Assembly (NCBI GenBank): GCA_029204225.1
Contig: CM055101.1
Location: 34,851,683-34,915,682 of the forward strand
Length of the DNA: 64,000 nucleotides
From: Diphasiastrum complanatum
Taxonomy: Eukaryota; Streptophyta; Lycopodiopsida; Lycopodiales; Lycopodiaceae
Reading direction: 5' to 3'
Shown here: piece after piece, positions 33,805 to 44,620 of the stretch
Numbering within the stretch: position 1 is the first letter of the stretch
How the letters are laid out: each line of letters starts with the position of its first letter
The notes under the pieces: generated by a model
What the model was told of the DNA's origin: nothing
The model's database searches: none
Seen by the model: the letters and a program-made list of their open reading frames with translations, nothing else
Made by a program: the position numbers and the translations under genes

Positions 33805-33848
<44 letters not shown>
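33805..33848. repeat. (CT)n microsatellite
   Basis: A second 44-bp CT array 84 bp from the first. The two probably arose by duplication or parallel slippage. Confidence 0.97.
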
Positions 33849-33850
<2 letters not shown>

Positions 33851-34037
33851 AACCATAAACCATAAAACCGAAGTTACCGAACTAAAATAACAAAGAACAT
33901 CTCAAAATTTGTGATACAAATTCTAGATGAAGTTACTAGTCCTACTAGCACTCACAAAAACCAAGCATAGAGAGAATTCAGATCATAGGAGAATTGAGCA
34001 ATGCTCTAGCATATTAGAATGATTGTGGTGGGGCGCC

Positions 34038-34793
34038 TGTGGGAAATCAAAGAAAATCGATCTTTTGCAGCGGAAGTGTAGAGCTGGTGGTGATCTATGG
34101 AGTTCAAGATGAATCAAAAGTAACTACAATGTGTAATGGAACAAGATAGTAGTGTAGACACAAAAATGCACTCTGATAATCAATCAAAAACTGAGTACAT
34201 GACTTGAAGCTGGCACAAAAACAGTGGGCGCTAATCAGTCTTCAACTGAAAACGTAGATGGCTTACCTACTAACTCAAAAACTACAACTTAACAAAAATA
34301 CAAAATGCCTGCAGGATAATGACCTAATCAGAACATTGACTACAGTAGATCTTCTTTGATAATTGGAAGTCAGATGATCAGTACTTTGAGAGTTGCCATT
34401 CATCTACTTGATTAACTACATTTGTCCTGCAGTAGGTAGCCGTCGTTTTTGCCAGTGAGTTATGTACAGAGGTAGGCAGACTGTCATTGTCGCGACGTGG
34501 GTCGGATTTCCAAGTTGACAGTACAAAGGGTCGGAATTTTACAAAGGTTCGAAAAATATACACTGGTTCGGAAAATTCAGAACAGATCTGAACTGAACAC
34601 GGTTCGAAGGCGCTCGGAAAAGTTAGAACAGATTCGAATCGAACACGTTCGGAAAAATTAGAACGGATCCGAACTGAACACGTTCGGAAAATCTCACTTT
34701 GATGGTATTAACATTGGGTCAAAAATTTCAAACAGAGCAGATTTTTCGAACATCTGTACAAAACTTCAAGGCCTTCTTCCTTCCTTTCCAACA
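34038..34793 (-). repeat. 3' LTR of copia D
   Basis: Plus strand TGTGGGAAATC ... TTTCCAACA (756 bp), next to CTCCCCCTTAA (reverse of the polypurine tract). Its left 400 bp align with 35721-36165. It contains an internal GTTCGGAAAA repeat at 34564-34693. Confidence 0.85.
34564..34693. repeat. Degenerate tandem repeat in copia D LTR
   Basis: Three to four copies of about 36-46 bp: GTTCGGAAAA-TT-AGAAC, then GAT(C/T)(T/C)GAA(C/T)(T/C)GAACAC. In the minus-strand LTR this lies near the 5' (U3) end, where enhancer repeats are often found. Confidence 0.75.
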
Positions 34794-34800
34794 CTCCCCC

Positions 34801-35693
34801 TTAATGTGGATCTTGAAAAATTTCGATCTTCAGATTTAACAGATTGTTAAATCTATGATGGTGCTCTTGGGTGAAGTAATTTGCTGCCATAAACTCTGTC
34901 CTGCAGTAAACCAAAGAAATTACCCTTGTGCTTTGGTTGTCATAGTAGGTGGACATTGAATGTGACTGGAAAAATTCGATATCTGCAAGCAAGTTTGTCA
35001 GCCAAATTGCCTCCTTGGTAGCATTTGAGGCAGTTGAAAAATCCGATTCTGTGGACGATAATGCTACTGAGGACTATGTTAGGCTGTAAGAGACTGGGCA
35101 TTGATTGTATGGAAATATAGGTCCAGAGGTTGATATTCTGGCGTTGAAGTCTTCTGCCCACTCTGCATCTGCGTAGCCTTTGAGAGTATTGGCTGATGGT
35201 TCGAACTTCTGTTGATTGATGAAAATCAGTCTGCTAGAATGGATTCGAAAAATGTAATCCAGTGCTAACATGCATTTCAGGTCCTTCATTGAGTTCAGAT
35301 TGTTACTCAATAATAAAACATCATCTACATAAATAGTAGTGATAATGGAAGGATCGGATACAGACTTGAAGTGAAAATTCGAGTCTGCTGAGTTTGGATA
35401 GAAACCATTCTCGTTTAGAACTGCAACTTTAGTGTCATCTTTTTCCTTGCACTGGTCAGCATCAATAGTTGACTCTGCCTATGAGATAGTGCTGAGTTCC
35501 TGCACAAAGTAGCAGGCTGGATCATCCATGCAGTTCCATCGACAATGTCCCATAGTTCCTTGGCTAGTAGAACGACTTTCACCTTGAATTTCCAGAGATG
35601 GTAGTTCTCCCTATCGAGCTTGTCAATCAGAGAGGAACTAGAACTCGAATCCATTTTGGTATAGTTCGATATTGTTGGTAAAAAAAATTGCAA
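34801..35693 (-). pseudogene. Copia D fused gag-RT-RNase H remnant
   Basis: From 35650 downward: MDSSSSSSLIDKLDRENYHL and VLLAKELWDIVDGT (gag start), joined to a linker (QPAC.FVQELS in one frame), then the RT end VLNENGFYPNSADSNF and IITTIYVDDVLLLSNNLNSM with YVDD kept. It closes with RNase H LKGYADAEWAEDFNARISTSG and a decayed tail. The protease, integrase and most of RT are gone. Frames change several times. Confidence 0.85.
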
Positions 35694-35708
35694 ATTACTA
35701 AGCGACCT

Positions 35709-35720
35709 GCTCTAATACCA
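35709..35720 (-). other. Primer binding site of copia D
   Basis: Minus strand TGGTATTAGAGC, one substitution from TGGTATCAGAGC, directly beside the LTR at 35721. Confidence 0.8.
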
Positions 35721-36176
35721 TGTGGAAAATCAAAGAAAATTGATCTCTTGCAGCGAAAGTGTAGAGCTGGTCGTGATCTATGGATCGGAAGTGCGGCAGG
35801 TACCAGTAAATGAGTTCAAGATGAATCAAAAGTAACTACAATGTGTAATGGAACAAGATAGTAGTGTAGACACAAAAATGCACTGTGATAATTAATCAAA
35901 AACTGAGTACATGAGCTTGAAGCTGGTGCTAAAACAGTGGGCGCTAATCAGTCTTCAACTGAAAACGTAGATGGTTTACTTACTAATTGAAAAATACTAC
36001 TTAACAAAAACACAAAGTGCCTGCAGGATAATGACCTTATCATAACACTGACTATAGTAGTGGAAGTCAGATGATCAGTACTTTGAGAGTTGACATTCAT
36101 CTACTTGATTAACTACATTTTTCCTACAGTAGGTAGCCCTCGTTTTTGCTAGTGAGTTATGTACAAAGGGTGTACC
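35721..36176 (-). repeat. 5' LTR of copia D, partial
   Basis: Aligns with 34038-34480, including GCTAGTGAGTTATGTACA. It carries an extra segment GATCGGAAGTGCGGCAGGTACC near 35783-35804 absent from the other LTR. It stops at the gypsy copy 2 insertion. Confidence 0.85.
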
Positions 36177-36534
36177 TGTTACGAGCTCGTAACCAGTGCC
36201 GAACCCTAGAGAACACAGATAGGTCAGATACCACAGTCAGGGTCGTGTCCAGTGTACATGACCAACAGGGCAAGACAGTGTGAGTAGTGTGCCCCAGCAC
36301 GGTCCATAGCCATGGCGGGCCTAACACAGCGTAGGGATCTTGTCAGCAGGATAGGGCTCCCAGTTGGGTCCCGACGTGCAGTCGGCCACGTCAGTGCTAC
36401 GTGGCCGACACTTGGCAGTAGCATGCTACCAGTCCTCACACTGGGCTAGGAGGGGCTTACTCTATATCAGGGAGTAGGCAAGGTTGGGTGGATCAGTTAG
36501 TGTTTGCCCTACTGTGGTGTTAGGACCTATTACA
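36177..36534 (+). repeat. 5' LTR of gypsy copy 2
   Basis: TGTTACGAG ... CTATTACA. Starts with the 16-bp palindrome (36178-36193). Holds a perfect 11-bp inverted repeat with 7-base spacer (36381-36409) carrying ACGTGGC, and a CTATATC TATA-like box at 36462-36468. Confidence 0.95.
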
Positions 36535-36535
36535 C

Positions 36536-36548
36536 TGGTATCAGAGCC
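36536..36548 (+). other. Primer binding site of gypsy copy 2
   Basis: TGGTATCAGAGCC, one base after the LTR end. It fits the 3' end of initiator-Met tRNA. Confidence 0.9.
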
Positions 36549-37230
36549 ATCTCCATCCTAGGGAGTTCAGGAGCAGCAGTAGAGAAAGCTATCAGAAAAT
36601 AGGAAAGATCTCTGAGTTTCTCAGAAAAGATTAGAGGAGGAGAATCGCTGTAGGAGCAGCCTTCAAATTTCTGATTTTCATTGAGAAATCACAGTAGCAA
36701 GGAGTCAGATTCCAAGTGTAGGTAGCTCGCTGGAAAAACAGCTGTTTCTTACTGAGTTCAGAGGATTCTCTATAGTTTTCCCAGCGAAATTAGAGTAGAA
36801 AGAAGCCAGCACCTCCATCGATGTACAGTCAGAGACCTGCATCTGATTTCCAGGGAAAAGTTTACTGGTTCTCAGCAGGCCCCAACGTCAGAGATTTGGA
36901 GCAAGAGGATTCCTACCAGATCAGCGAGCAGGAGACTTCTGAAATTTCAGAATTCAGAAGGGTTTTTGGACTTCAGATTTGCCATTTTGTGGACAAATTG
37001 AGATGCTGTCAGACCAGCGAGGGGGGATAGCAAAAGTTTCAGATCTTGTTGCACATTTTCCAACCTCAAATCAGATTGAGGAAGAAGCTGAGAAGGGCTT
37101 TTCTTGATTCTCTCTGTGGAAGTACAGTTCTCAGAAAGAGCTAAGTTTCATTTCCCTTGTACAGTTGTAAATTAGTCTTTTAGACTTTTTTTCCTTCAGA
37201 AGTTAAGGTAGCTCTCTTTCAGTTCCGAAG

Positions 37231-40200
37231 ATGACCACTCCTCAGGGACTTGATCAACCCCCGAAGAGAGGCTTCGACGAACTTGAAACAGAAGCCTTGG
37301 CTTACAGAAAAGGAAAGGAACCCATGGAAGTAGAAGAACAGGAACAGTTCGCCGAAGAACTCGACGAACTGGTTACCAAGGAGCAGTTCCTCCAATTGGT
37401 AACAGAAGTGGATGAACTGAAGTTGGCATTAGCCGATTTCAAGTCCAGTGTGGACGACTCGTTCGCTGAACTCAAAAACTTGATTTTGAGTTCTGCGAAA
37501 GGAAGCCTTCCCTCCACTTCTCAGTTATTCCCTTCTCCACTTCCATTAGTTTCGGGTGAGACTTTACGGTCTCACCTTAGTGTTTTTAAAGACTTAGAAC
37601 CTCCTACTTTTAATGGGGAAGAGAAGGATAGAAATGCAGATATTCTACAAACCTTCCTCAGCAAATGGAACAGACCTCTGACCATTTGCAAGCTATTAAG
37701 GCCAGTCTTTCCTTAGGGCCTATGGCCTATAAGTGGTGGTTAAATCTCCAGGAGACTGGGCAGACTCCCCGGTCATGGAAAGCTTTTGAAGAAGCTTTCC
37801 TAAGAGAATTTCTACCAGAGAATGAACTTGATAGAGCCTGGGAAGCCTGGGAAAGAACAGTAATGGACAAGTCCCACATCCAATATATCTCGCAGTATTG
37901 AGAAGCAATTTTAAAGATTAAAAATATGGATGACTATCAGAAAATCAGGGGATTTGTTTGTGGCCTCAAAGTTGAATATAAAGTAGAGGTCCAGAGAAAC
38001 TCGCCTACTACCCTTGAGCAAGCTCTCAGATATGCTCAAATCTATGATGATTCAGTGGGTAGGAAGAGGGCAAGACAACAACCACTTTCTAAGCAGCCTT
38101 CTCAGAAAGACTTTCAATTTAAAAAGAAATTTTTAAAAAGAAAGAAAGAAGATAAATTTAAAGGTGAAGCTCCTCAGAAACGCCCTTCACTCATACAGCC
38201 CTTAAAACCAGATGATTTTGAGAAAGCCAAACAAGAACGTTTGTGCTTTGTGTGTATGGGCAAGGGACACACAGTCAGACAGTGTCCCAAGAGGCCTTTC
38301 ACTAAAAAAGGTAAAATAACAAGTTCATCTTGTTCAGACTATATGTTTCCCCAGTGACTCGGCAGCTTCCGAGATCAAAGTGTATCATGAAGATCATGAA
38401 CACTGTTGCCAGCTGACCTCTGCAATGCTAGCGAGACCCTTCAGCTTTGGGCCGCATGACCTAGTACGTATGCATGGAAAAGTTGGTAACCAGTCAGTAA
38501 GAGTCATGGTTGATGATGGGGCAATCCATAATTTCATCAACCACACCCTGGTTAAAAAGCTCAAACTACCAGAAGTACCTAGTCAGCATAGGTACATAGT
38601 TTCATTAGCTAAGGGTGAAGATAAAAAAATATGGGAAACTATGGTAAGTAAGTTAAATCTTGGTATTCAGGGGTACCAAGATGAAATAAACTTTCAGATA
38701 ATGCACCTGGATCGAATAGACATTGTTCTCGAGAGAGATTGGCTCTACAGTTTAGGACCTTCCCTCCACAGAAACTATCAGGAGAACACCCTCAACTTTC
38801 AGCATAAAGGCCGAGAGATCCAGTTGCATGGGGAGCATGATGTTCCCAACAGCCCTATGGTCTGCAGTTCAGAGCTCTGTCAACTAATCGGAGACGAAGA
38901 CCATCAAGTATTCTTATGTGACTTTCAGTTTATTCCTGAAATTTCTATTTCTAGTTCTATTCAGCAGAAAATCAGTAAATTAGAAACTTTGTTGTCTAAA
39001 TTTAAAGATGTTTTTCCTGAAGATTTACCACATGGTTTACCACCTAGCAGAGAGGTAGATCATGTAATAAACCTAGTACCAGGTAGAACACCTGTTTCTA
39101 AACCTCCGTATCGGGTCAGCCGAACAGAAGATGAAGAAATAACTAGGCAGTTAACAGACTATCTTCGGAAAGGACAAATTCAGACCAGTAGTTCACCATG
39201 GGCCTCACCAGTCCTATTGGTGAAAAAGAAAGAGGGGTCTATGCATCTTTGCGTAGATTACAGAGCCCTCAATAAAGTCACAATTAAGAATAAATACCCT
39301 ATGCCTCGGGCAGACGAGTTGTTTGACCAACTCGACGGGGCTAAGTTTTTCAGCAAAATAGACCTCAGATCGGGATATCATCAAGTTCGTATAAAATCGG
39401 AAGATGTCTCGAAAACAGCTTTTAGGACTCGTCACGGTCATTATGAGTTTAAGGTGATGCCATTTGGGCTCACAAATGCTCTAGCTACCTTTATGACCTT
39501 GATGAACAGTGTCCTCAGACCATACTTGGGTAAGTTTGTAGTCGTATTTTTAGATGACATCCTCGTTTAGAAGGAGCATCTAAAACACCTCAGAAAGGTG
39601 TTTTGACTGCTTAGAAAGCATAAGCTCTATGCTAAACAATCCAAGTGTGAATTCTTCGTTGAAGAAGTAGCATATTTGGGTCACATTATCTCTTTAGATG
39701 AGATTAGATGGACCCAAATAAGGTTAAAGCCATGTTCAGTTGGCTGAGACCTCAGAATATTTTGGAACTTCAAATCTTTCTTGGTCTGGCAGGATATTAC
39801 AGACGATTTGTCAAGAAATATGCTCAGATAGCAGTCCCTATGACAAATCTCCTTAAGGGGAAGGGAAAGGAGTTCATTTGGGAGTCCGCACAGCAAGAGA
39901 GCTTTGATGCTCTCAAAACAACCTTAGCTACAGCACCAGTTTTAAAAGTCGTCGACCCCAATCAGCCATTTGTGGTCGAAACAGATGCTAGCGACTTTGC
40001 AGTAGGTGCTGTGCTAACTCAGAGTGGGCGACCAGTTGTGTTCGAGAGTAAAAAACTCGAGCCAGTTCAGACTAGGTACAGTGCCTATGAAAAAGAACTC
40101 TTTTCTATAGTCCATGCCCTTAAGACTTGGAGGCATTATTTGTATGATGCCAACTTTGAGGTCCTGATAGACCATGAGAGTCTCAGATACCTTTACAATC

Positions 40201-41981
40201 AACCTGAGCTTAGAGGTCGGAAAGCTCGTTGGGCAGAGTTGATGCAAGAGTTTGACATGTCTATCAGATATAGACGTGGAAAATTCAATACAATAGAAGA
40301 TGCCCTTAGCAGAATGTCTATGATAAACGAACTGAGTTTTACTCAGATTCGTAATGAGTTACTCGAGTCCTTGAGAGGGAAATGCTAGCATGATGCATTC
40401 TTCTCTACTATCTGGAACTCACTCCAAGCAGACAGTTACAGACTCTAGAACCAGTTTTCGGGGCTAGTGCCAATTCACCCAAGAATACGGCAGCTTCCGT
40501 TGAGGATGATGATGAGTCCGAGTATACGTCATCAGATGACATTGAGGATTCTGAGCCTGTATTACCCAAGCAAACCCCAGTGGTTGAGGGTCAGTTGACT
40601 CAAGGATTCAAATGGAAACAGTATTCTATTCAGGATGAGTACTTGCTCTATAGAGATAGAGTATGTGTCCCCAATTCAGAGGATTATAGGCAGCAGGTTT
40701 TATATGAATGTCATGACAATCCTAGCGCGGGACACCCAGGCATACAGAAGACCTATGAGCTTCTTCGTAGGCAATTTTTTTCTAGCCCAGTATGAAAAAG
40801 GACGTCCACAAGTATGTAACCAGTTGCCAGAAATGTCAAGTAAATAAAGCAGAGCGTTTAAAGGCAGGAGGGTTGTTGCATCCCTTAGAAATACCAGCTG
40901 GTAAATGGGAAAGTATCTCCATGGATTTTATAGTAGGCCTGCCTAAAACCCAAAAGGGTAATGTCGCTATATGGGTCACAGTTGACTGTCTGACCAAAAT
41001 GGCTCATTTCATTCCGACCAAAACAACCGTTAGAGCTCCAAAGTTAGCGAGGTTGTTTGTAGACGGGCTATTTAAATTGTACGGTCTACCTTCCGGCATA
41101 GTCAGCGGCCGGGATAGTAAGTTTACTGGAAATTTTTGGAGGGCAGTATTCCATCATCTCCATTTACTAAACTTAATATGAGTACCACCGACCATCCACA
41201 GACGGACGGTCAAACAGAAAGGGTAAATCAAGTGCTAGAGGATATGCTTCATGCATACGTCAGCAAGAAGCAGACTATTTGAGAGGAGTATCTCTCGATA
41301 TTAGAGTTTGCTTACAACAGTACCAAACATTCAGCTACAGGATACAGCCCATTTATGCTGATGTACGGTTTTCAGCCACGCTCACCCACAGTTGTAGGGT
41401 TTAAACAAGAAAAAGTTGAAGCAGCCATAAACTTTTTAGAGAACCTAAACCAAATGATAGAACATGCTAAGCGTAGCATTAGACAGTCCCAGGATCGAGC
41501 CAGGCATTATGCAGATCCACACAGACGGGACGTGCAGTTCTCCACTGGTGAGAAAGTCTACTTGAGAGTCCCAGTTGACTCTAAAACCCTCAAATCAGGA
41601 GTGTGTGCTAAGTTGTCTCCAATGTATTGTGGTCCCTTTACCATCAGTAGGAGACTAGGCGAGGTCACCTATGAACTAGAACTCCCACACAGTAGTAAGG
41701 TTTTTCCAATCTTTCATGTAAGTCAGTTACGAAAAGCCTTAACCAGATCAGACAATCTGGTAGGGAACAGTGTTTTAGTTCTCCCATTGGATCCTCAACA
41801 ACCTCCACATGAACCAGAGGAGATTCTTGATAGTAGAGAGACGCAGACTCGTCATACTCTATACCGAGAATATCTGGTTAAGTGGAATGATCAGCCTGTT
41901 GAGAATGCCACTTGGGAAAGAGGCAGCGTCCTTCGCAAGATTTTTGTAGACTTTGTCTTAGAGGACCAAGACGATTCTTAA
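37231..41981 (+). pseudogene. gag-pol of gypsy copy 2, many stops and frameshifts
   Basis: Starts at ATG 37231 (MTTPQGLDQPPKRGFDELE). Breaks relative to copy 1: a 19-bp deletion near 37670; CGA to TGA at 37899; an 8-bp deletion near 38312; a 12-bp deletion at 39568 that creates TAG; TGA at 39604; a 1-bp loss near 39706; CAG to TAG at 40386; a 1-bp loss near 40425; 2-bp gains near 40780 and 41163; TGG to TGA at 41280. Domains are otherwise recognisable: CCHC knuckle, VFLDD RT motif, TDASDFAVG RNase H, DDE integrase, chromodomain-like tail. The element cannot make its own proteins. Confidence 0.94.
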
Positions 41982-41992
41982 GGGGAAGGGAG

Positions 41993-42350
41993 TGTTACGA
42001 GCTCGTAACCAGTGCCGAACCCTAGAGAACATAGATAGGTCAGATACCACAGTCAGGGTCGTGTCCAGTGTACATGACCAACAAAGCAAGACAGTGTGAG
42101 TAGTGTGCCCCAGCACGGTCCATAGCCATGGCGGGCCTAACATAGCCTAGGGACCCTGTCAGCAGGATAGGGCTCCCAATTGGGTCCCGACGTGCAGTCG
42201 GCCACGTCAGTGCTACGTGGCCGACACTTGGCAGTAGCATGCTACCAGTCCTCACACTGGGCTAGGAGGGGCTTACTCTATATCAGGGAGTAGGCAAGGT
42301 TGGGTGGATCAGTTAGTGTTTGCCCTACTGTGGTGTTAGGACCTATTACA
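41993..42350 (+). repeat. 3' LTR of gypsy copy 2
   Basis: Follows purine tract AAGGGGAAGGGAG. Differs from the 5' LTR mainly by C/T and G/A changes between about 42032 and 42180; the last 170 bp are identical. Confidence 0.95.
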
Positions 42351-42497
42351 CTACCTCTGCCTCTCTCCCCTCCTTTGGCCCCCATCTGGCTGCCCTCACC
42401 CCTATGTCTACTCCTGAGTGTTTGTGTGTCAGGTGGTTGTGATCCTACGCCTTGGGATGGCCCTACCCACTGTGATGCTACCTGGCCGACGGGTGAT

Positions 42498-42868
42498 GCT
42501 CCACTCCTGTCTACAAAACGTGAACTCCATTTGCAAACGTGATGTTCACATCAAGCATAAAGGCTGTTCACTTTCAAGAGACTTCACCTTTACTGCCTAG
42601 TATATCCGCACCATCACAACCCATTATGTGCTCAGTCCTGATAGCTCCTCAAGCTTCTCCAGTTGAGTCCTCACCTCGATCATCTAGTAACTTGTATTCG
42701 ACGGTCTCACCAGTTGGTTCACTCAGTCATATGGTTACCCACTCCATAAGTTCATCTGCTTCATCATATTCGTCACCAAGAGGGTCACCTTCAAGCATAC
42801 AGCCACAATATTTAGGCTTCTATAGTGCACCTGATACGTTTTCATTCCGGTGCCTCGAGTACCGATGA
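42498..42868 (+). pseudogene. Probable RMR-like last exon: RING end and Ser-rich tail
   Basis: One frame gives SCLQNVNSICKRDVHIK (like the WL...CP.CKRD end of a RING-H2 finger, with the W and the CP pair damaged). After a one-base shift near 42577 another gives FQETSPLLPSISAPSQPIMC, a Ser-rich stretch and a terminal TGA at 42866-42868. RMR proteins typically end with such a TPLL...Ser-rich tail. It lies 150 bp downstream of gypsy copy 2. The start is uncertain and the 42356-42497 sequence is unexplained. It could belong to another gene. Confidence 0.45.
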
Positions 42869-44620
42869 TACTTAAGATTGGAACGGCTCTGCTAAGCATA
42901 GCCGGCTTCTTATATTACCTGAATCTTGATATCTGGGTACCATGATGGAAACTTGATCTCAATAAGTGGTTAATTTTCTTTGATGTGGAGAGACAGACAA
43001 TGAGGCACTCCTGCCCCAAAGTTAGAGAGGTATTCTACTCTTTAAATTGAGAATCTGTTTTTCAATCTACATTTCTTTGATTTGCATACATTTATTTGAT
43101 TGAAAGTCGAGGGTTCTCAGTGATAACCCAAATGCATTTTGATATGTGAAGTTTCAGTAAGTTCCAACCTCATGAGATGAAAGGTAACTGCCTGTGATTA
43201 TGTATACATACACTACCGACATGCTTGCTTTGGAAAATTCCTCAAATAAACTATGTAGATAACAAGCTCCTTGCCAAGGTTTTTTCTGTTGGATAATCTC
43301 TCAGTAAGTATATTGCATATACTAGTTTGAGTTCGTATATAGATACTGGGAATTCATTGTGTGTTGTCTTTCATTGCGGTTACTTGTGCTTTGTGGTGCG
43401 CACAGAATTTAATTGATGCCTCACAAGACGAGAAAGGGCAGTCATGTTGAATGGATGGAGGTTCATGTGAAAAGAGTCCTTTTTAGGCATATACAAACAC
43501 TACAGCCCATGCATGCACTTTATCTGGGCCGGCTATCTGGGTTCATAGGGCTTAGTAGCAGGCTGCGGTGATATGTTTCTAATTGTTTTGCCTTCAGAAA
43601 ATTTTTTTCCCATTCAAAGGTGCCTTTATCCAAGCCAAGCTCTATTTTGAACATTTGCTGAATAACTCCGTCAAAATTTTCCCATGTATTGGAGACCGTC
43701 TCTCTAGAATTTTGATCATTTATCAGTAATGTGAAGAAGTGTAATGGTTCAAACCAAATTTAGAGGGAGATTGTAAAAGTAAATGAGAAAATTTGCTGAG
43801 AAAGAAATATGAGAGCGAGAGGGAACAGGTGCGTGTGTCTTTGAGAATTTACTACACCTAGATGTCTACTGTGAACGTAAGGCTTATATCATTGAGACTA
43901 GACCAATACCTAGGAATAAATCATGAACCAAAGGCTTCTCGGGGTCACGAAGTGAAATTCCAACCATAATTTTACAAACTTGATAAAGATATGTAATGAC
44001 CACAAGTGAAGGGAGGTGGGGAGGTGCTCATCATTGAGAGTCTAAATCTAACAATTCACAAGTGTTGGATGACCTTATGAACCATTTTCTCCCATATACG
44101 AGCAGTCCTTTTAACATTGTACAACGTTTGAGATGCTCACGTACTGTATCTAGTCAAAGAGTCGCTTTCTCTTGTAAAAGCAAAGTATTGCACCTTTTTG
44201 GTTACTAGGAGATGCTGATGTGATCATGTATGCATTGATGATATTAGAAGAGTAGGTTTCATGCAAAGTAATCACATATTGTTGCAGCATAGGAGTGACT
44301 TATTTACTTGCTTGCCCATTTTTAAGAGACTTGTTTTGCAAGAATTTTAGGCTAAACATCATGTAGTTGATCAATAGCACTTTTAGGTGGAAAAGTCATG
44401 TCCACAACATTTACTTGCCTGGTAACCAGAAAGTCCATAACAAAAAAATATACATGCCTAAAAGAGTTTTTTTGTTGGTGAAATTTCTTACCTATTCAGT
44501 ACAATTTATAGTAGAGAATGATGCTTGAGATTTTTTGCAGCACATCTTGAATTAAAAAAAAGTTGTATTGTCTTGCATTTATAGATGTGATGCACAAGTA
44601 TAACTAGTTCATTGTGTGTT
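42869..44620. other. Non-coding interval downstream of RMR-like gene
   Basis: No ORF, known repeat or RNA was recognised. The first few hundred bases may be 3' UTR of the RMR-like gene. The right edge is the poly-T (poly-A on minus) tail of the LINE. Confidence 0.5.

Larger units (their letters stand above)
34038..36176 (-). mobile_element. Copia D, internal-deletion derivative cut by gypsy copy 2
   Basis: A complete 3' LTR (34038-34793), only 0.93 kb of interior, a primer site (35709-35720) and 456 bp of 5' LTR ending at the gypsy insertion. The interior keeps the gag start, a bit of integrase-RT linker, part of RT and RNase H, so most of the element was deleted. The rest of the 5' LTR is not found on the far side of the gypsy element, which suggests a further deletion. 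Confidence 0.85.
36177..42350 (+). mobile_element. Ty3/gypsy chromovirus, copy 2 (complete, decayed)
   Basis: Two 358-bp LTRs (36177-36534, 41993-42350) flank a primer site, a 690-bp leader and a gag-pol in the same order as copy 1. Flanks are GTACC (36172-36176) and CTACC (42351-42355), a 5-bp target duplication with one mismatch. I count about 8 LTR differences (about 98% identity). It inserted into the copia D LTR and sits in the last intron of the RMR-like gene, in the gene's direction. Confidence 0.95.
29385..42868 (+). pseudogene. RMR-like PA/transmembrane/RING-H2 gene, probably decayed
   Basis: Four exon candidates in one direction encode, in order, a signal peptide, a protease-associated (PA) domain, a transmembrane helix with half a RING-H2 finger, and the RING end with a Ser-rich tail. 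That order is the receptor homology-transmembrane-RING-H2 (RMR) family, known in plants as sorting receptors for protein-storage vacuoles and related to ubiquitin ligases. Exon 1/exon 2 phases match perfectly. Two frame breaks in exon 3 and a missing 20-25 residue piece between exons 2 and 3 argue for a pseudogene. The last intron (about 9.6 kb) contains copia D and gypsy copy 2. The assignment of the fourth exon is the weakest part. Confidence 0.65.

Noticed and set aside
34564-34693. CRISPR-like array
   Set aside because: Units are degenerate and contiguous without unique spacers, and the sequence is a plant LTR.
36821-37030. 69-codon ORF in the gypsy copy 2 leader
   Set aside because: It lies between the primer site and gag and has no motif; it is probably non-coding leader.
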